From: Pigoraptor vietnamica
Taxonomy: Eukaryota > Opisthokonta > Filasterea
Direction of reading: 5' to 3'
Length of the DNA stretch: 64,000 nt
Assembly (NCBI GenBank): GCA_943704525.1
Contig: CALSCQ010001775.1
Coordinates: 1 to 64,000, forward strand
Shown: positions 33,251-44,047 of the stretch, piece by piece
Layout: every line of letters starts with the position of its first letter
Position numbering within the stretch: position 1 is the first letter of the stretch
Notes under the pieces: generated by a model
What the model was told of the DNA's origin: nothing
Database searches by the model: none
Seen by the model: the letters and a program-made list of their open reading frames with translations, nothing else
Translations under genes and position numbers: made by a program

Positions 33251-36200
33251 TCACCTTCGCCGCTTCGCACGCACGGTGCTCGGAGGCGCGGGGTCTGGGT
33301 TCGCCCGCTTGCGTCCACGCGCCTCCGTCACCTCGGCCTCTTCGCCATCAACAGCAGCCGCTGCCGCCGCGCCGCGCCGCTCGCGAAAGCGCCCATCCGC
33401 CGCCGAGAACACGCCCGCGGTGACAGCCGACGGACCCACAAGGAACGTGCGCACGTTCGGCTCCCTGCCAAGAAGAATAAACTCTGCAATGTACTCGGGT
33501 CGGAGACACAGCACGCCGCGGTTGGCGAGCCCGCTGATGTCCATCGTGGAGGACGCCTCGTAGCTCGCGTCGATGAACGCGTGCGTGGGGGAACCGCCGG
33601 CGGCAGATGTGTCCCGAAGGACGACCGCGCCGCCCTCCGTAAGCAGAGAGTGAAAGCCCGCGTGCTTCTCCGGCGCAACGGCCAGGAGCACGCGCCATCC
33701 GTCGAAGGCGTACCGCGGGGACGGCGATGCGGCGATGCGCATGCGCCACTTGCGCGGGGCCGCCACAAGGTCTGCCTGGGAGGGGTCCGTTACGTTCTGA
33801 GGCGACCACTCGTGCGCCAGCTCGTCGACAAAGCGGCCCGCCTGCCTGCACGCCGTGATAAACGACGTGCGCAGCACCCACTTGCCCGTCGCGCATGCGG
33901 CCAGATACTTCTCCGCACGCGAGGGCGTGCCAACGATGAGGTGCGTGCAATCGCGCGTGAAGTGCGCCTGCTCGAGAATCACGCCGCCCAAATTCCGAAT
34001 GATCGTCGCGCAAACCGACTTCATATCGCTGGTCAGCGCAGACAGAAGGAACCGCGGCGCCTCCGCGCGCGTCGCTGAGACACTCCCCTGGTCAACAGCG
34101 GCCGGCGCATGCGCGGCGCCGCCCGCCTGCCCTCCTTTCCGCTTCCCCGTCGACCCAATCACCGGCGACGTCGGCGCTGCTGCTGCAGCCCCCGCATCCG
34201 CCGCCTTACGTGGCGTGCGCCGGGGGAGTTTCGGCGTGTTCTCCTTCTCGGCGCCCTCCTCGTCCGCGCCCTTCCCGCCGCTATTCGTGCGCGTCACGCG
34301 CGCCCGTCGTCGCTCGCTGCGCATGACGGGGTCGTCGTAAGTGACAGTCTCCTTCCGATCCTTCTCGTCCACGCGGTCCGTCGGCGACCCGAGCGCCGCC
34401 ATCGTTGGGCTGAGCAGCACGCTGCCATTGCCACCCGTCGGCGACAGGCCCACGGAAGCGGCTGACGAAGGGTTGCCCTCGTTGGCGTCTGTCGCAGCCG
34501 CGCCCTGCGCGTGCCCACCGCCTCCGACGAGCCCGCCACTCGCAGACCGCCGGCTGCGGCGGCGCGCACCCGCGGCCGTCCTTGTCGCCTCGAGCAGTCG
34601 CTCAAGCTGCTCTACCGTCTTTCTTCCGGTGTCGTGCGCGTTGTTGGCGGGCTCGTCCGCCTGTTGTGGCGCTGGTGGCTTTGCGGGGGACACAGAGGGG
34701 ACGAAGTCGGCGTCGTCCACGTCACCCGCGCCGGCGTCTCCCGGTGGGACCGACGACGACTGTACGGACAGTCCGAGGGCCATCTTCGGGTTGAGTGTGT
34801 GGGGAAACAGCGCCTCGCTGGGGACATTTCCGCTGCGCTCGCACTCGTACAGCCACTCGGGCGCCACGATTTTCTACGCAGGAGCGACAACACGAGTTCA
34901 GATTGAGTGAGTGCACGCTAACAACACGGAGGTTACCGTCTTCACTGAGAGTGCCCACCTTTCGCTGCGTCTTGGCAGCCTTGACCTCTCTCGACGGCGC
35001 ACTGGCGCGGCCCCTCGCGACGAGGTGCGACGCCGAGTCTATTGACGGTGCCGTTGTGCCGCCAAGAGCACACACGAGGACGCACAAGTCGCGGTGCTCC
35101 TTGAGATTCGTGCTGACGTGGACACTGCGGTGCGTTCACATGCATTCGTGAGCTAAAGAGGCAACACACACACCACCATGACAATGGAGTCGCAAAACCG
35201 CAAATAGGTACACACCTGATGCCCTCTAGTGGCCGTGGAGGCGAAGGCCCTTCGTCCCCATCTGCGCAATTCGCACGAGCGTGTCATGAAGGCAGCTTGC
35301 GCGAACATGCGCGTGGCAGAGGGTCCACCCGTCCACCCACCATGTGCGTCATTTGCCGTTGCTGTTACACCGGCGTCCTGTGCCGCCTTCTTTGACGGTG
35401 GCTGCGTATTGTAAACACGGGACGTCAGATATTTGATCAATTTCACCACTATTTACCACATGCGGCCAATGGCCTGGTTCGACCTCGCATTCACTGCGGG
35501 GATGGGCACGTCCACAACATCCCCATGCGTTTGCTCACCTCGTCGGCATCTGTCTCTTCCTCGTCACCGTCGCGAGCCGCCCGCGAGCGTTTCACTGCGC
35601 GCTTCAGCGTGTCCTGCAACATTGCACCAAGGCCACCTGCACCACGAGCAGCATTACCATCAGTGTTCACCAATATGCTGCATACACTTCCGCATACACA
35701 CGTGCGCGCGCATGAAAGAACCGCCGTTGAGCGCGTGAGAAAGGCGAAAGAGGCCCAGTCAGCACGCAGCACGCACCGGGTGTCTCAGAGCCAGCCGCGA
35801 CCTGCACGGCGGGCGCCTTTCCCTTCCCCTTCGCGCCCGGCGTCGCCAACGCAGACATTGCCTCCGCAGTCTCAAAAGCTGGCCGAAAGGCATCCTTGTC
35901 GCCGCGTGCGCTCCGCCCGCCGCCGTTCGTGGACGCCGCCTCTGCAGCCGCCCCGCGCGAACTCGTCGCCGGCGCAGAGGTCGTGCACGCCGCACGGACG
36001 GTGCCTCCCGGCACGTGTCCGTGTGGCGTGAACGCATCCACCGGCTGAAGGGACCACTCTCGTGCGCAGGCATACAGCCAGTCAATTGTGGCGACGGGAA
36101 TGTCCCACTCGATGGCGGACTCGTACTTCGGTCCCGAGGGGGACGCACACACCAAGTGCGTGTTCTTGCGGGTAAAACGATCTGTGAGCGTGCAGCCCAA

Positions 36201-38191
36201 CGCCGCTGCCAGCGCCGCGATGCTGTCTGCGATGGCGCGTAGAGTGCGCGAGAGTGCAGGGCGTGAGACTAAGGAAAGTGTGCATTGGATAAAGGCGATC
36301 CCAGCAATGGCACACGTGCAACACAAACATAAATCCATGGTAGGATGACGTCTCCGCACCCTTTTCATCGGCGTCGAAGTTCGTGATCGACAGCGACACT
36401 TCGTCCATCCCCGCGGCCGGCGGAGGTCGCAAGCACGGCACAAACGTTGGCTTCAGCGACCGCTCCAGCATCGCCCCGCGCACGAGGCACTCCCTCAGCC
36501 AAATGGGCGTTACCGCGCACGCGTTCGTTATCTCTGCCGACGTCGCAATCTCCGGCCTATACTCGAGAGGCACAATGACATACCGACACTCGCGAGGGAC
36601 GGACCACGTGAGTGCATTGCGGGGTGAAAACAGGCCCCCACGTTTCAGCACGGCCCGCGAGAACCGCGTCGCGTCCGCCTCCTTCACGCCGAGGCAGCGA
36701 AACTCCAGTCCGCCGAAAATGGGCTCGCTCTTCTCGGTGCCCGTCCCAGTTCCCGCCCCCACCGACGACGCAGACTTGCCGCTGGGCGCAGTGCCCGAAA
36801 ACGACGGAAGTCGATCGACCGACATCGACGCACCCGTGCGAGGGCCAGAAATGATGGCAAGCGGCTGCATGGTCGCCTTCACAGGCCCCGCGTTCGTCGG
36901 CGGCTGCGTCGCGGGGACGTGCGCGTCGGGCTTCGCCCAATCCGGCATCCCTTTGTCCCACACGCGAAACGGCGCCTCGGCAAGAAGTGCGCCCGAGCGG
37001 CCGCACTCAACGAGCCAGCGGGGGGACACAATGTGCGGACGCGACGAGAGCGCGCGAAGGGCGGCCAGGTCCCTCTCGTCCTTCCCGCCAACGACGACGT
37101 GCGTGACGCCGGGACCGAGCGCGTCCGTGCGCGTGCCCAACCCCTCGCGCACAACGCGGCGTAATCGCTGCAGCCGTTCACCGACGATTCCGGACAGGTA
37201 TATGGTGCACGGCGCAAAGTATTCGCCAGCGACCGCCGCGCCTGTGTCGCCGTCGCTCGTGTCCGCCGCCACTTCCGACAGCAACGAATAGCCGCGCGTC
37301 GGCGGGTGCGGTCTGCTCCTATCCGGCGGTTGCGCGGCGGCGGGCGCGGTTGCAGGCGTCGGGAGCAATAGGGCGTTCGCAGCGACGGCCGTGTCGAGCG
37401 AGTAGAGCGCTTCATCCAGGCACGCGCGAGCGGCCTGCGAGTCGTACAGCCACGCGGGGCGCACGACCAAAATGCCGTTCTGCGCGGCAAAGTCGTACTT
37501 GTCGCCCCCTCTCTTCTCTGCGATGAGGTGCGTGCACTCGGCCGTCAGGTCGCCCGCGTACGTGCCGCCGTGCTCGTGGAGAACACCCTCAATGCGCTTC
37601 CGGTTGTCGAGCGGCATCCCCGTTACACTCACGCGCAGCCCCGCAAACGTCGCGAGGAGGTGCTGCGCCACAAAGTCATCGTCCCTCGCACTGAACGAGG
37701 TGTTTCCGCGCACAAAGCGGTCGTGAGCGTCCGTCACCCACGACGTGGACATGATGGGACGGCCGATCCTCGTGGCGACCCGGTACTTCGTGCCACACGC
37801 AGCACGCACGCAAACGAGATGCGTCACCTGCGAGATAGGCCCATCTTCAACAACAACAGCGCACTGGCCCTTACGTGCAACCGAACACACTCGAGCTGGC
37901 AATGGTGTGACACTGCGACAGGTATGGGAAAACGCGCGAGCAGAGCCACGGCGCCCTAGAAAGAGTCGTGCTGAGATGCGACCATGCGTCTAGAACGCAC
38001 AGAGCACCCAAACACACGCAGCGCACGCAACTCCGCACCTGGCTGGTGAAGTCCTTGCTGACATTGCCGCCGAGTGCAATAACCATGCCGTGGATGCGGT
38101 CGCGCTCGTCAGTCGTAAGGCCGCTCGTGCTCACCACGACGCCCGACATGGGCTGCAAGCGACCGCTGCCACTCCCGCGAGAGAAGGACAT
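33251..38191 (-). CDS. TOPBP1: DNA topoisomerase II-binding protein 1 (TopBP1/Dpb11/Rad4), multi-BRCT scaffold, 7 exons
   Basis: TopBP1 is a nuclear phosphopeptide scaffold for origin firing and for ATR activation. The exons are 38191-38039, 37827-36360, 36226-35777, 35636-35539, 35401-35214, 35124-34959 and 34873-33251, giving 1381 residues in phase (human 1522). The BRCT domains in order are BRCT1 (GVVVSTSGLTTDERDRIHGM on through THLVC), BRCT2 (LRVSVTGMPLDNRKRIEGVL, THLIAEKRGGDKYDFAAQNG) and BRCT3 (CTIYLSGIVGERLQRLRRVV). BRCT4 (LEFRCLGVKEADATRFSRAV), BRCT5 (SLSITNFDADEKDSIAALAA, KYESAIEWDIPVATIDWLY) and BRCT6 (VHVSTNLKEHRDLCVLVCALGG, VAPEWLYECERSG) follow. The C-terminal BRCT7-8 pair has THLIVGTPSRAEKYLAACATGKWVL and RPEYIAEFILLGREPNV, close to the animal protein. 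The tail is basic, like the human nuclear signal. An N-terminal BRCT0 was not seen. Its 3' end is 147 bp from that of ENGase. Confidence 0.95.
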
Positions 38192-38706
38192 TCTTGGACT
38201 CCTTCTCTCTGCGTGTGCGGAAGGGCTGCGGTTTTGTGCGTGGCGAGTGCTATCGCCTCATGTCACACAGGAGACGGCGAGAAATCGCTCGCGGTGACGC
38301 GCATACACGTGCGCACACACACACACGCACACCGCACACACACACACCGCACACACACCGCGCACAGAGGGAGAGGGGAAGGAAGGAAGAAGAATGAAAA
38401 GCAAAGAAAGTACGGGCGCTAAAATGGCGTCCACGCGTCTTCGGCGCGAAAAGAACACACTGCGGTGACAGCCTTTGTAAGTTCCCGCGCTTTCGTAACC
38501 CTCACCTTGCGCCGATGACTGCTCCAGTGCAGCCCTTGGTGGGGGTTAGCGGAGCTCTGGAATTCGGCCTCAGTCACGTTTCAACTCGGCTGCCGATCTC
38601 TCCCGTAACGGATTCACAAACACACACACACACACTTCTAAGCTCTGTCTGTCCTCTGCTCTGCCCGCGTGTTGTCGTGGTCGTGTCGTGTCTCTCCTTC
38701 CCCGCC
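38192..38706. promoter_or_regulatory. Shared upstream region of the divergent TopBP1 and SUKH-ZZ genes
   Basis: 515 bp between the two start codons. It contains a CA-rich stretch at 38310-38358, a short purine-rich run (GAGAGGGGAAGGAAGGAAGAA) and a (CA)7 patch at 38619-38633. An open frame extends upstream of the SUKH-ZZ gene from 38515, but it crosses the CA repeat and is not supported as coding. Confidence 0.45.
38310..38358. repeat. CA-rich repeat upstream of TopBP1
   Basis: CACACACACACACGCACACCGCACACACACACACCGCACACACACCGC-type repeat, 120-170 bp upstream of the TopBP1 start, reading GT on the TopBP1 strand. Confidence 0.8.
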
Positions 38707-39468
38707 ATGGACCCGGGTGTCACGTGGCTTCCCTTCCTGTGGAAGACGCCCATCGCCGCCACCAGCGACGAAATCGCGGCCGCAGAGCGAGAACTCGGCG
38801 TGAAACTCCCCACGGACGTCGTGGACGTCCTTCTCGCAAGTCAAGGGGCGCTCCCTGAGCCGCATCACTTTGATTACACGCCCGCGGAAACGGGCAAGAA
38901 GAGGACGGGCTCGGCGGGTGCGATCTTTCACGTGCGCGGCGGCGAGCGGGACGCGCTGGCACGGTACAACATTGTCGCGCGCACAAACGAGATCCGCTCC
39001 GTGGGAGGGCGGAAGACGCTCGTGCCGCTGTTTGAGGAGACGACAAAGGGCAACTACGTGTGCCTCGATTACGGCGAGGATGCAGAGCGGCCCGCGGAAG
39101 TGCCCTCCGTTGCCGTGCTTGACTTCGAGACGATGGGAACGACGCGCATCGCCGCGAGCTTCATGGACTTCCTCGTTTCGTTGTACGACGACGGCCCCTT
39201 GAACCGCAGCCACGTGACGGACGACGGGGACGAGGTGGATGAGGGGGATCTCGGCGGCAGCGCGGAGGATTACGCGTGCAACGAGTGTCTCGGGTTGATC
39301 GAGGGCGTGCGATGGCACTGCGAGGAGTGCTTCGAGTACGACGTGTGCGACAAGTGTCACGCGCGGTCGGTTGCGCCGGCGGGGTCGTCCAACGCGCTCG
39401 TGCTGCACGAGGGCGACGAGCACAAGCGGGAACACAAAATGACGCGCCACGGGCCACCAGGGAAATGA
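38707..39468 (+). CDS. SUKH (SMI1/KNR4-type) plus ZZ zinc-finger protein, single exon
   Basis: A 253-residue intronless gene. The ATG at 38707 sits in a good context (GCCATGG) and starts MDPGVTWLPFLW. The upstream frame from 38515 crosses CA repeat and was not used. Residues 10 to about 165 form a SUKH/SMI1-KNR4 fold, with EIAAAERELGVKLPTDVVDVLLASQG near the N-terminus, a central TLVPLFEETTKGNYVCLDYGED, and a final AASFMDFLVSLYDDGPLN helix. An acidic linker (DDGDEVDEGDLGG) leads to a ZZ zinc finger with Cys pairs YACNECLG, HCEECFEYDVCDKC and His ligands in HEGDEHKREHKM. SUKH domains are best known as bacterial immunity proteins and in yeast Knr4, a cell-wall signalling regulator. ZZ fingers bind protein ends or SUMO. 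The pairing suggests an adaptor whose partner is unknown. No direct function can be given. Confidence 0.9.
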   Translation: MDPGVTWLPFLWKTPIAATSDEIAAAERELGVKLPTDVVDVLLASQGALPEPHHFDYTPAETGKKRTGSAGAIFHVRGGERDALARYNIVARTNEIRSVGGRKTLVPLFEETTKGNYVCLDYGEDAERPAEVPSVAVLDFETMGTTRIAASFMDFLVSLYDDGPLNRSHVTDDGDEVDEGDLGGSAEDYACNECLGLIEGVRWHCEECFEYDVCDKCHARSVAPAGSSNALVLHEGDEHKREHKMTRHGPPGK

Positions 39469-39803
39469 GTAAACGTGTCAGTGCGTTCGACCCCCTCCTC
39501 ACACTTTTCGTAGAATGTGCATGTGTGCCTGAAGTGGGGCGATACAGCGTGCGTATTGGCCGTTCTGTGTCTCTAATTAGCGTGTGTTGGGTGGCTCGCG
39601 CGAACCCAAAGACATGCAAGAGGTGTTGGCGTATTTACACGCAATGCTGCGACACGCGCACACGCGCACGCTGCGGCAGAGACGACGCACGGCAAAACGC
39701 GGCATTGGAACTCTTCGGCAAAACGCGGCATTGGAACTCTTATCATGCTGACGCCCACGGCACGCTCGAGTGCAACTCATCGCAGCATTCTCTCCGCGAC
39801 TCT
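39469..39803. other. Intergenic DNA between convergent SUKH-ZZ and IFT70 genes
   Basis: Mixed sequence with one clear feature, a 26-bp direct repeat at 39690-39741. No supported gene. Confidence 0.5.
39690..39741. repeat. Two exact 26-bp tandem copies
   Basis: The unit CGGCAAAACGCGGCATTGGA followed by ACTCTT occurs twice head to tail (39690-39715 and 39716-39741) without a mismatch. It lies about 60 bp past the IFT70 stop codon, in its presumed 3' untranslated region. Confidence 0.85.
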
Positions 39804-42800
39804 CTAAACAAGGCGGAGGAAGAGGCTCTTGAGGAGGCGCGCTTCGTACGCCACGTTGTTCTTGCCGGGATCGAGCGGCTCGACGTCGAGCGGCTGCGCA
39901 GTGAGAGGTTGCGAATAAGCACAAATGCGAGCACGAATCGAATGAATGCGCCCTTAAGCAACAGCCATTCACAAGGCCATTCTCGCGTGCGCGCCACTGC
40001 CCACTGCAAAACTCGCGTGCGCGCCACTGCCCACTGCAAAACTCGTGTGCGCGCCACTGCCCACTGCAAAACGCGTGTGCGCGCCACTGCCTATTAACAA
40101 AACTCCCCAACCCCTAAGCACCCACCACCCAACCCACTGCCCGGCTCTCCACGCACCTGCTCGATGACCGCGGGGACCGTCTTGCCGTGGAGTTCGCAGT
40201 TTTCCATAAACTCGATGATCTCGTGGACGACCTGGTCCTTGAGGATAATCATGTGCTTGGCCATGTTCTCGATCAGCGACACAAAGCACCGCTTCGCATA
40301 GAACCACGTGTCCGTCCCAAGCTGCGCCGGAGGGGGGGGGGGGGGGCTTAGATCGATGCAACAACGACTGAAACAAGAGCACATGGGACGCACATGGCAC
40401 ACTCAAGCTCCGCTGCTTTGCCACACGACGTTCCACAGAGGCACTCTCGCAAAACAGACAGCAGCACACACAGAACGCGCTCCCATCACGGTGGCGATCG
40501 TGTCGATGTGCGGCACAACGGACGACGCGTCCGAGACTGCAATGTTGCCGAGTGCCTGACTTGCACGCACGCAAGCGACTGCGCGCTCTCTTTCCCACCT
40601 TCTTGTTGAAAGGCTCGAGGCTCTTGATGATGCGCGAAATGCCAAACTCATAGTTGCCCTTGGCGCAGTACAGCGTGCCGATCACGAGGTTCACGATGCA
40701 CAGGTGGTACACCTTCTTGTCAGGGTTCTCGTACGCAAGGCGCTCCTGCGTGTCGCGTGGGCGTGTCGCGTGGGGAGAGGGGAGTGTCAAAACACACTCT
40801 GGCGTGCGCGCATGTGACCAAAGGTGGAGCAAGCAACAGAAACGCAGGGTGCTGGTGGGCACGGAAAGCAAGTGCGCCCATGTCTCACGCACGCACGCAG
40901 AGGCAGACGCACCTCCTCCTTCTCAATCTTCCGCATGAGCTCCTCGGCCTCCTCGTTTTGGCTCGTCATGATGTACGACACACACAGGTTGGCGAGGACA
41001 ATCGCCGTCACGTCAAGAATCTGCACGGACGCCGCGAAGCAGTGTGAGCGCAAAGGCATGCGTGGGGTGTGCGGAATCGAAGTTTCACACACACTCGATT
41101 CGCAATCGCGCACGGGACGCTGCGTGATGCGTTGCAATCTCGGCACAATTGAGGTAAAACCACCCACATTGTCGTAGTGCTTTTTTACGATGGGCTCGTA
41201 AAATCCGATGGCCTCCTTGAACTTGTTCTCCTGCATGAAGAGCACGTGGGCGACGTTCAACCGCCACACGTCGTGCTCGTTGCAAAACTCGACGCTCTTG
41301 CGAAAGATCTTCTCGACCGTCGCGTAATTGTCCAAGTCCCAGTATATCTTCGCCTGTGCCATGAGGACGGGGATGTACCTGCGCGCGCATTGGGGATAAT
41401 GTCAGCATCGGTGCACTCGGAGCACACAAGACTGACAACTCCGCGTCCACTGCGTAACAGACGAAGCGTGTCGCCCGCCCGCCTGTCGCGCCCCAACTAC
41501 ATAAACAAATATACTCATTGTATAAGGTGGGCATTCAGAGTGGCGGGAAGCGCAGAACCCACCGCTCGACAGCCTGGTCGTAGTCGTTGACGGCCTTCTT
41601 CACAGACTCGTCGTCGTAGTTCTGTCGCGCGTCTTGCACCTGTGCACGGAGAGAATGCATTAAAGCCCTGATAACGTGATCACCGCACCCATTCGCGCAC
41701 GACAAACGAGCACGGTAAGAGCAGTGCAGCTTGCAAGCAACTGCGAGACGCACCTGCTTCGTGAGCTTCCTCAACGTGTCCGTGTGCTTCGACGCAATGT
41801 CGTCGAACTTTCGGAAGGCCTCCTCTGGTGACGTCTGTTGCGTAATCGTCGCGTCCAAAAAGTCGTACAGGTACTGCGCATGGGAGGGCGAAGGGCGCAT
41901 TTAGACACAGCCCACAGACGCAACCACAAATGCAACTCCCCACTCCCACCCAACAGCAGCGCGCAATTTCGATACCTATGCAAACATTCCATCACCACGC
42001 CCACACGCACCTGAGTGAGATACTTGTATGTGAGGTGCGCGTTCTCCGCGAGCACGTCCGCCGCGAGGTCGTAGTACTGGTACTTGCAGTAGAGTAGGAG
42101 GAGGTTCCCGAAAGTCTCGGGAGGACAGGGGTTCTGCTGCAGCAAAAACTGCAGCTTCTGGAACCCTTCCGTCGCGCGCTCCTCCATGTTCATCAGCGCC
42201 TGGTTATGGAGCGTGACGGGGTCGAGCTCCTCTTCCGACCGCGGGGGCATGTCCGTCAGCGCCTCCTTCGCGGCCTCGTCTGTGGGTGGGAGGGACAGGG
42301 GGAGGCACAAGGCGTGTGTCAGGGGCGGCGCATAACCAACTAAAAACGCGCGCTAGGGAGTAAGGAGCGCGTGTAAATTACAGTGGATGTGAAGAAAGGG
42401 AAGTCGCGTGTTCTGTGGCGCGTACAAAAGACAATACGGACGTAAACAGAGACACGAGAAGGAGAGTGCGTCAAATTGGCGGGAGGGGGAAACGTTCGCA
42501 TTTTCTCATAGACATCACTAATGTGCGCGAGCGTGCGTCACAAACGGCGCACGGGTGCAGACGCGCATAATGCGGCACGCACAGTTCTTCAGCTGGTACT
42601 CGATGGCAGCCTTCAGGTTGAACGCCTCGATGAGCGCCGTTTCGTGGAGCACCTGCGTGTTGCCCACACTGCGAACGTCGATTCCCTCCGTCGTCATGCC
42701 GACGCTCAGCTCTGCGCAAACAAACAGCGGCGAAAGGAAGGGGGTCAGGAAAGGGTTCTGCGACGTTGGAGAGACAGATGGCAACTCGTGCGCGCGCAGC

Positions 42801-44047
42801 GGCATGAAATTCAAGCAGTTGGAGAGGAAGCCCACCACACTAGACAAAACAGATACTACGGCACAAATGCACTGCGTCTATTACTCTCATCCGCGCCTAC
42901 AAACTACACCAACACGTCGAGCGCACGACACGATCGCCACCACACGCGAACGGCCACACACCGGGGTGTTCCTTGATGCCCCTCTCGATGATGTCCGCAA
43001 TGTGCTTGAGGGCGGGCGCGTACTGCTTGAGCTTGTAAAAGCACAGCGCAATGTTGTACGACAGGTCCGCCTGGTAGCCGAGCACCTGCATGGCCTCGGA
43101 AAACTTGATGCACGCAGCCTCGTAGTTCTCCTCCTGCACGCACCAAGCACGCACGCAGTGTAAGCACAACGGCAAAGCTGGCAGGACCCCTATCGAACAG
43201 TAACTAACGGGACATCTGCTCAAATAGTGCGGGTGGTATCTTCGTCGCACACGATGGAGGGCGCACGCACGCACCTTGAAGAGAATGCAGCCCTGGTTCA
43301 CGATTGAGTCCGGGTCGTCGGATCCCGCGGCCTCCACCATCGTCTTTGCCCCGGGGAGGTCGTCCTGCTCGTACTTGATCGCGGCGAGAAGCTTCTCCAC
43401 CTGCGTTGCCCATGGCGCAGTGTGTGAGTGCACGTGAAGTATGGCCAAACTGTCGCGCCCACGCACCTTTGGCTGATAATTGGGGTTCTCAATCTGGCTG
43501 CATGCCTTGACGGCCTCGTTGTAGAGGCTCGCCTGGTACAGCGACTGCGCGAGGTAGAGTTTGTAGTCCTCGACGTCGGGATAGAGCTTCGACAGCTGCT
43601 CATAACTGTTCGTGCGTGCGTGTGTGTGCGCGTAGTGGTGGCCGTGGTGGGAGACAAGCGACGGCAAATAACAGCGTCAGCGACGGAAGCCGCGAAGTGG
43701 ACATGAAATGGTGAGATCATGCAGCACGGCGTACACACAGCAGGAAGTCTCGGGCAAGGCTACCGCTACGTCCACGAACAGGGGCGCCGACACTGTGAAA
43801 TGCAAACGCATTGCCGCGCCGGGTGAGGCACGCACGCACGCATGCGTACGCACCAATCGGCCGCGATGGAAAAGTCCTGCATGTGATAGTGGCAGTATCC
43901 GAGGAGCGACAGCGCAGCGCGGGACTTTGGGAACTCCTGCAGCTCAAAGTTGAGCGCCTTGACGACCTCGTCGTACTTGTGATCGCGAATCAGCGCATAC
44001 ACCGTCGACGTGTACTGCCCCTCCGCAATCCGCATGGGTCCCGCCAT
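39804..44047 (-). CDS. IFT70: Intraflagellar transport protein IFT70 (TTC30), TPR solenoid, 13 exons
   Basis: IFT70 is a tetratricopeptide subunit of the IFT-B core that wraps IFT52 and IFT88 in trains inside cilia and flagella. The exons (minus) are about 44047-43854, 43605-43467, 43400-43275, 43133-42962, 42712-42583, 42279-42011, 41873-41754, 41639-41563, 41378-41168, 41020-40913, 40745-40599, 40321-40157 and 39893-39804, giving about 649 residues (human TTC30A 665). Near-identical stretches to animal TTC30 include AALSLLGYCHYHMQDF, ADLSYNIALCFYKLKQYAPA, GMTTEGIDVRSVGNTQVLHE, LDPVTLHNQALMNMEER, FGNLLLLYCKYQYYDLAADV, IYWDLDNYATVEKIFRKSVE, EAIGFYEPIVKKHYDN and NLCVSYIMTSQNEEAEELM. The last exon (PLDVEPLDPGKNNVAYEARL) is recognisable from the animal C-terminus. 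No break was seen. Two introns hold odd repeats (40332 and 39982). Confidence 0.96.
39982..40095. repeat. 30-bp tandem repeat, 3.7 copies, in the last IFT70 intron
   Basis: The plus-strand unit is about CTCGCGTGCGCGCCACTGCC plus CACTGCAAAA. Copies start at 39982, 40012, 40042 and 40072, with one or two changes between them. Read on the IFT70 strand, each full copy contains TTTTGCAG followed by TGGGCAGTG, which looks like a complete 3' splice site. The unit is 10 codons long and open in one frame. The true acceptor for the last exon is further downstream at 39894. Confidence 0.9.
40332..40346. repeat. Poly-G (poly-C on the coding strand), polypyrimidine tract of IFT70 intron 11
   Basis: Fifteen G in a row on the plus strand, seen by the IFT70 transcript as C15 just before the acceptor CCGGCGCAG. 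It takes the place of a normal mixed polypyrimidine tract. Confidence 0.85.

Noticed and set aside
36383-37291. 302-codon plus-strand frame opposite TopBP1
   Set aside because: Lacks features, while the minus strand shows BRCT domains in order.
38515-38706. N-terminal extension of the SUKH-ZZ protein
   Set aside because: It crosses a CA repeat and has no features. The Met at 38707 has a strong start context and directly precedes the SUKH fold.
39690-39741. Target-site duplication or att site
   Set aside because: The two copies are directly adjacent with nothing between them, so this is a simple tandem duplication.
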